From the NCBI GenBank assembly GCA_005893265.1, contig VBOX01000002.1, forward strand, positions 1 through 39,802: 39,802 bases of DNA, given 5' to 3'. The notes under the pieces were generated by a model. The model was not told the DNA's origin and did not search any database. It was given only the letters and a program-made list of their open reading frames with translations. This stretch comes from Candidatus Eiseniibacteriota bacterium (lineage in GTDB: Bacteria > Eisenbacteria > RBG-16-71-46 > SZUA-252). This document shows, piece after piece, positions 9,757 through 20,368 of this stretch. The position numbers and the translations under genes were made by a program. Numbering within the stretch: position 1 is the first letter of the stretch; the number at the start of each line of letters is the position of its first letter.

Positions 9757-10769
9757 GCGAACTCCGCGAGTCGTCCCCCTACGTAGGATACGAGTGAGAG
9801 CAGCCTAGGATAGGGCATCCGGACCGGCCCCAGCACGCCCAGAGATCCATGAAACCGGCCCGAGGCGATCCCGGTGCCGACGAGCGAGCAGGCGCGCATC
9901 GCTCCCTCGCCAAGCTCGCGGCCGATCGTGACCCGGGCGCCTCCGGCGCCCATGAACGCGTCCATGGCGCGAGTCAGAGGTCCCGGTTCCGCGAGCAGCG
10001 CCACGAGCCCGCGGAGGCGGTCGGCGGACTGAAACTCCGGTTGCGAGGCAATGTTCTCGGCACCGCCGATGCGAACGTCGGGGCGCCGCAGGCTCTCGAG
10101 CAGCTTGCCTGCGCGGTGCAGCACCTCGGCGATGAGCGGGACCGCGGCCGCGGGCGCTTCCCTACGCGCGGCGCGGGCCAGCGCCGCGCACGCGGCCGGA
10201 TCGCGTAAGGGCAAGCGCCCGGTGATCCATCGTTCCGCGAGTCGGATGGTCGCCGCGTCGGCTACCCCGGACGGCCGCCAGGTGGTGGACGAGCCGCGCT
10301 CCCCGATCGCGAGAAGAAGCACCCCCTCCTCGAGCGCCACCAGATTGAGGCTTTGGATCGGAAGCTCCGCCCATGATCGCACGGCCACCATCGCCAGCTG
10401 CCCCGAGCTCTTCGCGAGGACGCGGGTCGCGAGCCCCTGAAGGTCTTCGGCGGCGGGTGCGCGGCAATCGAGGGCCTTATCCAGGACACGCTTGGTCGCG
10501 GGCGTGATCGGCTCGGGCTCCATCAGCGAATCGACGTAGTAGCGGTACCCTGCCTCCGTGGGAATGCGGCCGGCCGACGTATGCGGATGATCGAGAAGGC
10601 CTTCCCCCTCGAGACGCTTCATCGCGCCCCGGATGGTCGCGGGGGAAATGCTCAGATGGTAGGCCATGCGGACATACTGCGAGCCGACCGGCTCTGCCCT
10701 CATGACGTGGCTCTCCACCACGAATTTGAGGATCCGGCGATGCCGCTCGTCCAGGCTGGGTCTAGGCAT
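9753..10769 (-). CDS. hrcA: Heat-inducible transcription repressor HrcA
   Basis: RHRRILKFVVESHVMRAEPVGSQYV...SPATIRGAMKRLEGEGLLDHPHTSAGRIPTEAGYRYYVD; start ATG at 10769 preferred over GTG 10790, which lies in the CIRCE element. Confidence 0.95.
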   Translation of the reverse strand: MPRPSLDERHRRILKFVVESHVMRAEPVGSQYVRMAYHLSISPATIRGAMKRLEGEGLLDHPHTSAGRIPTEAGYRYYVDSLMEPEPITPATKRVLDKALDCRAPAAEDLQGLATRVLAKSSGQLAMVAVRSWAELPIQSLNLVALEEGVLLLAIGERGSSTTWRPSGVADAATIRLAERWITGRLPLRDPAACAALARAARREAPAAAVPLIAEVLHRAGKLLESLRRPDVRIGGAENIASQPEFQSADRLRGLVALLAEPGPLTRAMDAFMGAGGARVTIGRELGEGAMRACSLVGTGIASGRFHGSLGVLGPVRMPYPRLLSLVSYVGGRLAEFA

Positions 10770-10783
10770 AAGGGTTGGGTGGA

Positions 10784-10810
10784 TTGGCACTCGATGAGGT
10801 CAAGTGCTAA
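10784..10810. promoter_or_regulatory. CIRCE operator (HrcA-binding site)
   Basis: TTGGCACTC-N9-AAGTGCTAA versus consensus TTAGCACTC-N9-GAGTGCTAA; two deviations, exact 9-9-9 spacing. Confidence 0.92.
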
Positions 10811-10882
10811 CCCAAAGCGAACGCTATCAGCCTCGGGGGTTTGATGTCAAGCGGAAGGGCTATGCTGCTGTACGCCTGCGTC

Positions 10883-12049
10883 TTACGTTCTCGCTTGGGG
10901 CTCGCGCCGATCGGTCCTGGCGAAAAGCTCGCTCGCCAGATCCTGGGCCAGGAAAAGACCCTGATCGGTCGGACGGAGGCGGCCCGGTGGGGAGGCCGCC
11001 ACGGCGTCCCCTTCTTGGGCCCAGAGCCTCCACGCCGCGACCTCCGCGGCGGGAAAGGCGGCGAGGTGTCGTGACACCCTGAGCCCTCGCGACCGCCGGA
11101 GCCCGAGGAAGATCGCTTCTTCCGAAGCCTCCGCTCCCGAAAGCTCGCGCCGATCCTCCCGGGGCAGCTCCGCGGATTCGACCCGCTCGAAGTAACGCGG
11201 GATCGATTCCTCGTTTCGCCACCGCGCGCGGCCGTCGAAGGAATGCGCGCCGGGACCCATGCCCAGATAGGGACGCCTCGTCCAATACCCCTCGTTGTGG
11301 CGCGACCGGAATCTCGGCAGCGCGAAGTTCGAAACTTCGTAATGGTGGTAGCCCGCGCCGGTGAGGATCCCCAAAAGCTCCTCGTAGCGCCCGATCACCT
11401 CCGTTTCGCCGGGAACCGCGAGCGCGCCACGCGCCGCCTTGGAGTGAAGGGGCGTGCCCTCTTCGAGCTGGAGCGGATAGGCGGAGATGTGCGGGATACC
11501 GAGCGCGATAAGCTGCTGAAGGCCCGCGCGGAGCCCGTCCCTCGTCTCGCCCGGAACGCCGTACATGAGATCGACCGAGAGGTTCCGAAACCCCGCCCTG
11601 CGCGCGAGCGTCACCGCGTGGAGGGCGGATTCCGCCGTGTGGATGCGCCCCAGGGCGCGGAGCGCCGGAGCCTCGAGCGACTGGATGCCGAGGCTCAGCC
11701 GATCCACGCCTCCTTCGAACAGGATCGATAGCTTCTGCGGATCGAGCCCTTCGGGATTCGCCTCGACCGTGAACTCACGAACGCGGCTTAGGTCCCACGC
11801 CTCGCCGATCCAGGTCAGGAACCGCGCGAGGGTCGGTGGCTCAAGCGCGGTCGGCGTGCCGCCGCCCACGTAGACGGTCCGCGGCCGGCTCCACGCCTCG
11901 CCATCCGCCGCCCGCGCCAGCTCCCACTCGCGGCGCAGGGCCGAGAGAAGGCGTTCCGGCTCCGCGTGGTGCAGCGGCGCCTTCACGAAATCGCAGTAGG
12001 GACAAATGCTGCGGCAGTAGGGGAGATGGATGTAGAGACCGTATTCCAC
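10883..12049 (-). CDS. hemW: HemW-type radical SAM heme chaperone/coproporphyrinogen oxidase-like protein
   Basis: CRSICPYCDF, YVGGGTPT, VEANPEGLD, GIQSL, LMYGVPGET, GPGAHSF. Confidence 0.93.
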   Translation of the reverse strand: MEYGLYIHLPYCRSICPYCDFVKAPLHHAEPERLLSALRREWELARAADGEAWSRPRTVYVGGGTPTALEPPTLARFLTWIGEAWDLSRVREFTVEANPEGLDPQKLSILFEGGVDRLSLGIQSLEAPALRALGRIHTAESALHAVTLARRAGFRNLSVDLMYGVPGETRDGLRAGLQQLIALGIPHISAYPLQLEEGTPLHSKAARGALAVPGETEVIGRYEELLGILTGAGYHHYEVSNFALPRFRSRHNEGYWTRRPYLGMGPGAHSFDGRARWRNEESIPRYFERVESAELPREDRRELSGAEASEEAIFLGLRRSRGLRVSRHLAAFPAAEVAAWRLWAQEGDAVAASPPGRLRPTDQGLFLAQDLASELFARTDRREPQART

Positions 12050-12052
12050 GCG

Positions 12053-12742
12053 TCAACGCACCGGGTGAAAGAGGCGGTTGAACCGGGGCATGCTCCTCTC
12101 GGCCTCCCAGGACCAGTAGAGGATCATCGCCTTCCCCTTCACGAGATTGAGCGGGAGCGGGCCCCAGAAGCGGCTGTCGTGACTGTTGTCCCGATTGTCC
12201 CCCATCATGAAGATGTGCCCCTTCGGCACCACGAACGGGCCAAAGTTGTCTCGGGCGCTGATCTCGCGCGGCAGGATCCGCTCGTCGGAATGCTTGACGT
12301 AGGGCTCCCGCTGCAGCGTGTCGTTGACGTAGAGAGACTTGTTCTTGATCTCGATCGTCTGGCCCTCCACGGCCACGCATCGCTTGATGAAGTCGCGGCT
12401 AGGGTCGTCGGGGTACCGGAACACGATGACGTCCCCCCGATGCGGCTGCCGGATCGCGGGGAACCGGTAATACACCAGACGATGGCCCGCGAGGCCGATG
12501 TCGATCTCCGAGCCGTAGACGAGCTTGTTCACGAAAAGAAAGTCCCCGACCAGGAGGGTGTCCTCCATCGAGCCGGTCGGGATGCGGAACGCCTGGACGA
12601 CGAGACCGCGGATCACGACCGTGAGCAGGACGGCGAGGACGATCGCCTCGACGTACTCCCGCAGCGTGGACTTCGTCCGCGTGGCGCGTCTCGATTTCGT
12701 CTTGGTCGCTACTCTCGCGCTCTCCATTCCATCGCCTCCCAA
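12053..12742 (-). CDS. lepB: Signal peptidase I
   Basis: [64 protein letters not shown]. Confidence 0.95.
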   Translation of the reverse strand: MGGDGMESARVATKTKSRRATRTKSTLREYVEAIVLAVLLTVVIRGLVVQAFRIPTGSMEDTLLVGDFLFVNKLVYGSEIDIGLAGHRLVYYRFPAIRQPHRGDVIVFRYPDDPSRDFIKRCVAVEGQTIEIKNKSLYVNDTLQREPYVKHSDERILPREISARDNFGPFVVPKGHIFMMGDNRDNSHDSRFWGPLPLNLVKGKAMILYWSWEAERSMPRFNRLFHPVR

Positions 12743-12749
12743 CGGGGCC

Positions 12750-14478
12750 CTATCGCTCCACGCGCAGGACCGCGAGAAATGCCTCTTGCGGAATCCGGAC
12801 CGTGCCCACCTGCTTCATACGTTTCTTCCCCTCGCGCTGTTTCTCGAGAAGCTTTCTCTTGCGCGTGATATCTCCGCCGTAGCATTTCGCGAGGACGTTC
12901 TTCCGCATCGCGGGGATGGTCTCCCGCGCGATGACGTGATTCCCGATCGTCGCCTGGACGGCGATCGGAAACATCTGCCTCGGAATCAGCTCCTTGAGCT
13001 TCGCCGAAACGTCGCGACCCCACTCGTACGCCTTCTCGCGGTGCACGATGACCGAGAGCGCGTCCACGCTCTCCCCGTTCAAGAGCAGGTCCATCCGGAC
13101 AAGTTCCGCCGGCTTCAGCCCGGAGAACTCGTAATCCAGGGACGCGTATCCCCGGCTGATCGACTTGAGCCTGTCGTAAAAGTCGAGCACGATCTCGGCC
13201 AGCGGGAGCTCGTAGGTGATGTGGGCGCGGGCCTCGTCGGGAAACTCCATCCCGATAAAGATGCCCCGGCGGTCCTGGGCGAGCTTCATGATGTTCCCCA
13301 CGTAGTCCGCCGGCACCACGACCTGCGCCCTCACGTACGGCTCCTCGATCTGCTCGATCTGATTCGCCGCCGGCAGGAGCGCCGGGTTTTCGACGAGCAG
13401 GACCTCGCCGTTCGTCTTCGTCACGCGGTACTCCACGCTCGGTACGGTCGCGATCAGGTTGACCCCATACTCGCGCGTGAGCCGCTCCTGGATGATCTCC
13501 ATGTGGAGCAGCCCGAGAAACCCACAGCGGAAACCGAACCCGAGCGCAAGCGACGTCTCGGGCTCGAAGGTGAGCGAGGCGTCGTTCAACTGGAGCTTGG
13601 CGAGCGACTCCTTGAGCGACTCGTAGCTCTCCGCGTCGATGGGATAGAGCCCCGAGAACACCATCGGCTTCACCGGCCGGTATCCGGGGAGCGCCCGCGC
13701 CTGGGGATCCAGCGCGTCCGTGATCGTGTCGCCGACCTTCGCGTCCGCGACCACCTTCACGTTCGCGATCACGTACCCCACGTCGCCGGCACACAGCTCC
13801 TCCCGGGGCTCGAGCCCCAGGCGCAGCACCCCCACCTCGAGCACTCCGTGGGTCTCCCCGGAATTGGTCGAACACCGAGTCGAAGATCCGGGCCTGAAGC
13901 GATTCGTCGCTCCGGTCCCCGGGAGGCGGGATCCGCTCGATGACCGCTTCCAGCAGCTCCTCGATATTGCGCCCCTCTTTCGCCGAGACCCGGATCACCT
14001 CCTCGGGCTCTATGTGCAAGAGATGCGCCATCTCGAGGGCGACGTCGTCGGGGTGGGCCGCGGGCAGGTCGATCTTGTTCAGGACCGGAACGATGGTCAG
14101 CTTCTGGTCCAGGGCCAAGAACAGGTTCGAGAGCGTTTGGGCCTCGATGCCCTGCGACGCGTCCACGACCAGGATCGCGCCCTCGCACGCCGCCAGGCTC
14201 CGCGAGACCTCATAGGTGAAGTCCACGTGCCCCGGGGTGTCGATCAGATTGAGCTGGTAGGCCCGCCCGTCCCGGGCGCGGTACTCCATCGCGATCGCGT
14301 GGGACTTGATCGTGATTCCCTTCTCACGCTCCAGATCCATGTTGTCGAGCACCTGATCCTTCATCTTGCCTCGTGGAATCGTGTTCGTGATCTCGAGCAG
14401 CCGGTCCGCGAGAGTAGATTTCCCGTGGTCTATGTGCGCGATGATGCAGAAGTTCCGGACAAGGGAGCGCGGATTCAT
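12750..14478 (-). pseudogene. lepA: Elongation factor 4 (LepA), frameshifted with missing internal segment near 13855
   Basis: N-terminal GTPase [31 protein letters not shown]...[11 protein letters not shown] in one frame; [34 protein letters not shown]...[12 protein letters not shown] in another; 1729 nt span. Confidence 0.9.
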
Positions 14479-14488
14479 GAGCGGTGGA

Positions 14489-15082
14489 TCAGAATCGGGT
14501 CCGGAGGGCGAGTGTGATTCGGGGCTTCTCCCCTGGTTCCGAAGAGCCGAAATCCGCCTCGAAGGTACCGAGGTGGGCATCGACGTACGCATCGACGGTG
14601 GACAGGAGGTGGGCGGCGATGCCCCACCAGATCCAATTGATCTTCTTGTTCCGATGTACCTCCCGGTCCTGGTCCGCGGCCAGGTACGCGGGGTCGAGTT
14701 GGTAATCCACTCCCGCCTCGGCGTCCGCGGCGCCAATGGCGCTCAGACGATCCACCGCGTCGTTCTCCTTCCGATATTCGTTCCATGCCTGGTAGGCGAG
14801 GAGCCCCTCGCCGGCGACCACCCCCACGGCTTTCAGATACTTGCGGTTGTAGAGCTGCCCCCAGCCCGGCACGGCTGCCGACCGGAGCATCACGAGGAAA
14901 GGACGCGACCGATGACGGAGGGAATCCGCGCGGGCGGAGGCGGGCCCGGCAGGAGCCGGTGCCGCGAAAGCCGCGGCGGCGCCCCACGCCAGCAGGAAGG
15001 CCGCGAGCAGAAGCGCAGCGCTACTCCTTGGTGAAGGCGTGAGCGATCGCAAGGAAGAGGAGCAGCAATCCGCCGAATCCAT
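14489..15082 (-). CDS. DUF5683-like secreted/membrane protein
   Basis: Signal-like N-terminus then [26 protein letters not shown], typical of DUF5683. Confidence 0.75.
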   Translation of the reverse strand: MDSADCCSSSLRSLTPSPRSSAALLLAAFLLAWGAAAAFAAPAPAGPASARADSLRHRSRPFLVMLRSAAVPGWGQLYNRKYLKAVGVVAGEGLLAYQAWNEYRKENDAVDRLSAIGAADAEAGVDYQLDPAYLAADQDREVHRNKKINWIWWGIAAHLLSTVDAYVDAHLGTFEADFGSSEPGEKPRITLALRTRF

Positions 15083-15296
15083 AGACTCCGATCACAACGC
15101 CATGGGTGAAGTCGTGCCCCAACGAGGAGTGTCGCAACAGGTACTGGAGCCCTTCCGGAAGCGTGACGATCAACACGATCAGGACCACGAACGACCACTT
15201 TCGCGCCATCGCGACAATGACGATCGCGACCAGGAACGCGAGCACGCGTGGATCGCCCCAATTGAGTGAGAGGAGCGAATGGATGAAGTCATTCAT
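15021..15296 (-). CDS. Small hydrophobic membrane protein of unknown function
   Basis: 91-aa ORF with 2-3 hydrophobic helices (VLAFLVAIVIVAMARKWSFVVLIVLIVTLPEG...[22 protein letters not shown]). Confidence 0.65.
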   Translation of the reverse strand: MNDFIHSLLSLNWGDPRVLAFLVAIVIVAMARKWSFVVLIVLIVTLPEGLQYLLRHSSLGHDFTHGVVIGVYGFGGLLLLFLAIAHAFTKE

Positions 15297-15316
15297 CGTA
15301 TCTCCTCGAATCGTGA

Positions 15317-15414
15317 TGGCGGGAACGTGTGGGAATCGAACCCACCTCGGACGTTATGAGCGCCCGACAGAAGGATTTGAAGTCCTCGGAGTCCACCAGA
15401 ACCCATCCGTCCCC
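15317..15414 (-). tRNA. selC: tRNA-Sec (anticodon TCA), long variable arm, CCA encoded
   Basis: GGGGACGGATGGGTTCTGGTGGACTCCGAGGACTTCAAATCCTTC...GTGGGTTCGATTCCCACACGTTCCCGCCA; 6-bp D-stem GGGTTC/GGACTC with TGGT loop; anticodon loop CTTCAAA; extended acceptor arm. Confidence 0.93.
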
Positions 15415-15424
15415 GGACAGCGCG

Positions 15425-16476
15425 TCACGCCGCCACCTCGAGCGGCCGCGTTCGGCGGGGAAGAACTTCCCCAACCACCGTCGCGAACACCTTCCCCCGC
15501 GCGAGCCGGCGCATGAGCGCGGTCGCGCGCGAAGGCCGAACCGCGATCAGGAGGCCCCCGGAGGTCTGCGGGTCGACAAGCACGTGCCGGAGCGGCTCGG
15601 ATATGCCGGCGTCGAAGGTCACGTGAGGCGCGGCGTACGACGCGTTGGTCATCAACCCGCCGGGCATGACGCCCCGGGCCGCGAGCTCCAGCACACCCGG
15701 CAACACGGGAACCGCCGCGCTCCAGATCCGGATCGTCTTCCGGCTGGCGCGTGCGACGTTCAGCGCGTGACCCAAGAGACCGAACCCCGTCACGTCGGTC
15801 GCCGCGCTCACCCCCACGGCCTGCATGGCCTCCCCGGCGGCTCGGTTCAGCGTCGCCATCTGCGTCGTCATGAGATCGACCGTCTCTTCCGGGAGGAGAC
15901 GCTGTTTCAACGCGGTCGCAAGAATGCCGACCCCCAAGGGCTTCGTCAGAACAAGCATGTCTCCGCTCTTGGCCCCCGCGTTCGAGACGATCCGTTTCGG
16001 GTGGACCTCCCCAGTGACCGCGAATCCGAACTTCATCTCCTTGTCGCGCACGGAGTGTCCTCCCATGAGCGCCACACGCGCCTGCTTCAGCGTCGCGGCG
16101 CCGCCGCGGAGGATCTCGCCCAAGACCGCCATGTCCCCGGACTCGGGATAGCAAACGATCGAGAGCGCGGTCATCGGCGTTCCACCCATGGCATAGACGT
16201 CGCTCAGCGCGTTCGCGGCGGCGATCCGCCCGAAATCGAATGGATCGTTGACCATGGGCGTGAAGAAATCCACCGTCTGGACGAGCGCGCGCGTTGGAGA
16301 GATCCGATACACGCCGGCGTCGTCCCAGGTTTCGGGACCGATCAGAACGCCCTTCGATCTCGGAGCGCCGGGGAGGGCGGAGAGGACCTGGCTCAAGTCG
16401 AGGGGGCTGAGCTTCGCGGCGCAGCCCGCGCAGGAGACCTGCTCGGTCAAACGCACGGCTTCGTTTCGCGCGTGCC

Positions 16477-16480
<4 letters not shown>
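15425..16480 (-). CDS. selD: Selenide, water dikinase SelD (Cys form)
   Basis: CAGCAAKLSP, DDAGVYRI, VDFFTPMVNDPFDFGRIAAANALSDVYAMGG, TDVTGFGLLGHAL, DPQTSGGLLIAV. Start GTG at 16480 overlapping the ridA stop. Confidence 0.94.
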
Positions 16481-18612
<2,132 letters not shown>

Positions 18613-18629
18613 AGTCTCGACCCTCCCGC

Positions 18630-20084
18630 CTAGCGTGCTCGAGCGTGCGTCTGCGACCGCTCGATCGCTTGGCCAGCACGGCTTGCCAAAGCCTCGGCGT
18701 CCTCCCGGCTTCGTGCTTCCGCCAGGATGCGCACGATGGGTTCCGTGCCTGAAGCGCGCACCTGAACCCACGAATCTTCCCAGACGTACTTTTCCCCGTC
18801 CAGAACATTGCGTTCTCCGTCCGGGAACTCGCGGCGAAGCGCCTCGGAAAGCGCCTCGGTATCTTCCAGCCTCAAATCGAGCTTGCGCTTGACCATGATG
18901 ACCGGCGGCAGCTCGGCGAGCCGCTCGCTCAAGCTTCGCGCGTCACGCGCGAGCCAATCGACCACGATGGCCGCGGCGAGGAGGCCGTCGCGCGTCGCGT
19001 GGAGGGCTGGATAGATTACGCCCCCGTTCCCTTCCCCGCCGATCACGCCGCCGATCTCGATCAGCTTCTGCGCGACGTGGGCCTCGCCGATCTTCGTCCG
19101 GTGCACCGTCGCGCCGTACCGCCGCGCGATCCGATCGACCCCGATCGAGGTCGACGCGTTCACCGCCACCGGTCCGGGATGGAGCGAGAGCGCCCAATCC
19201 ACCGCGATTTGAAGGGTACGCTCTTCCCCGATCGGCTCGCCTCGCTCGTCGACGATCGCGAGCCGGTCGGCATCGGGATCGTTCGCCAATCCGATCGCGG
19301 CTCCCGTCGCGCGCACGCGTTCGCCGAGCGCGCCGAGGTTCTCTGGGAGCGGCTCCGCCACCCTCGGAAATCGGCCCGTCGGCTCGCAGAAGAGCCGGTC
19401 CACTTCGCAGCCCAACGCTTCGAGCAGCGCCGGGGTCGCCTCCCATCCGGCGCCGTTCGTCGCGTCCACCACGACGCGAAAGCGGCGGGCGCGAATCCGG
19501 GGCCGATCGAAGCCCGCGAGCGCAAGGATCGCGTCACGATGGCGCGCGATCGCGTCCGGATCCTCTCGGATCGATCCCACGTGCGTGTGCGCGGCCCACG
19601 CGACTCCTCCCATTCTCGCGCGGCGCGCCACTTCCTCGGATTGCGCCGGCGCGAGGAACGTACCCCCAGGGCCGAACAGCTTGAGAGCGTTCCAAGGGGC
19701 GGGATTGTGACTCGCCGTGACCGCGATGCCCCCGGAGGCTCCGTGGTGCCGGATCGCGAAGAGGATGGTGGGCGTCGGCGCGATCCCAACGTCCACGACG
19801 TCGTGTCCCGATGCCAGGAGCGCCGCCTGCGTGAGTCGCGAGACCCAGGCGCCGCTCGGACGCGTGTCGCGTCCGACGACCACAGGTCCCGGATCGAGGA
19901 AGGAGGCGTGCGCGCCCGCAACCCGGAGCACGACGTCGGGCGTGAGGCTTTGCCCCACGATCCCACGGACGCCGGATGGGCTGACCATGAGGCCTTGCAG
20001 AGGATCGGAGGCGGGACCTTTCGGCTCCCGCGCTCCCGCCGCGTCCCCCGCATGGGGGTGCGCGGCGTTGCGGTTTGTCGTCAT
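18630..20084 (-). CDS. glmM: Phosphoglucosamine mutase/phosphomannomutase family (GlmM-like)
   Basis: [41 protein letters not shown]. Start uncertain; the track extension runs into tRNA genes. Confidence 0.85.
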   Translation of the reverse strand: MTTNRNAAHPHAGDAAGAREPKGPASDPLQGLMVSPSGVRGIVGQSLTPDVVLRVAGAHASFLDPGPVVVGRDTRPSGAWVSRLTQAALLASGHDVVDVGIAPTPTILFAIRHHGASGGIAVTASHNPAPWNALKLFGPGGTFLAPAQSEEVARRARMGGVAWAAHTHVGSIREDPDAIARHRDAILALAGFDRPRIRARRFRVVVDATNGAGWEATPALLEALGCEVDRLFCEPTGRFPRVAEPLPENLGALGERVRATGAAIGLANDPDADRLAIVDERGEPIGEERTLQIAVDWALSLHPGPVAVNASTSIGVDRIARRYGATVHRTKIGEAHVAQKLIEIGGVIGGEGNGGVIYPALHATRDGLLAAAIVVDWLARDARSLSERLAELPPVIMVKRKLDLRLEDTEALSEALRREFPDGERNVLDGEKYVWEDSWVQVRASGTEPIVRILAEARSREDAEALASRAGQAIERSQTHARAR

Positions 20085-20122
20085 GACATGCGGCCGAGGG
20101 TACGGGTCGGCCAGCCCGGGAA

Positions 20123-20198
20123 TGGAGCTGGTGACCGGAATCGAACCGGTGACCCCGTCATTACGAGTGACGTGCTCTACCAGCTGAGCTACACCAGC
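20123..20198 (-). tRNA. tRNA-Thr (anticodon CGT), CCA encoded
   Basis: GCTGGTG..GCTC..GAGC..CGTCA-CTCGTAA-TGACG..CCGGTTCGATTCCGG..CACCAGC-T-CCA. Confidence 0.95.
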
Positions 20199-20249
20199 TT
20201 GGTTTTCGAGAGACGCGATGCATTGCCGTGGAGGACCGGCGAAAATGAA

Positions 20250-20325
20250 TGGTGCGACCCCGCAGAATCGAACTGCGGACACCCACGTTTTCAGCGTGGT
20301 GCTCTACCAACTGAGCTAGGGTCGC
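20250..20325 (-). tRNA. tRNA-Phe (anticodon GAA), CCA encoded
   Basis: GCGACCC..GCTC..GAGC..CCACG-CTGAAAA-CGTGG..GCAGTTCGATTCTGC..GGGTCGC-A-CCA. Confidence 0.95.
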
Positions 20326-20368
20326 GCCGGACGGCAACGCTATCATGACGAGCACCCTCGGTCAACGG

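Noticed and set aside
12750-14478. Programmed ribosomal frameshift in lepA
   Set aside because: No slippery heptamer is evident and about 24 conserved codons are missing, which frameshifting cannot supply.
15289-15474. 61-aa ORF over selC
   Set aside because: Lies across the tRNA-Sec gene.
20084-20282. N-terminal extension of the GlmM-like ORF
   Set aside because: Extension is the translation of tRNA-Thr (AGVAQLVEHVTRNDGVTGSIPV); start moved to 20084.
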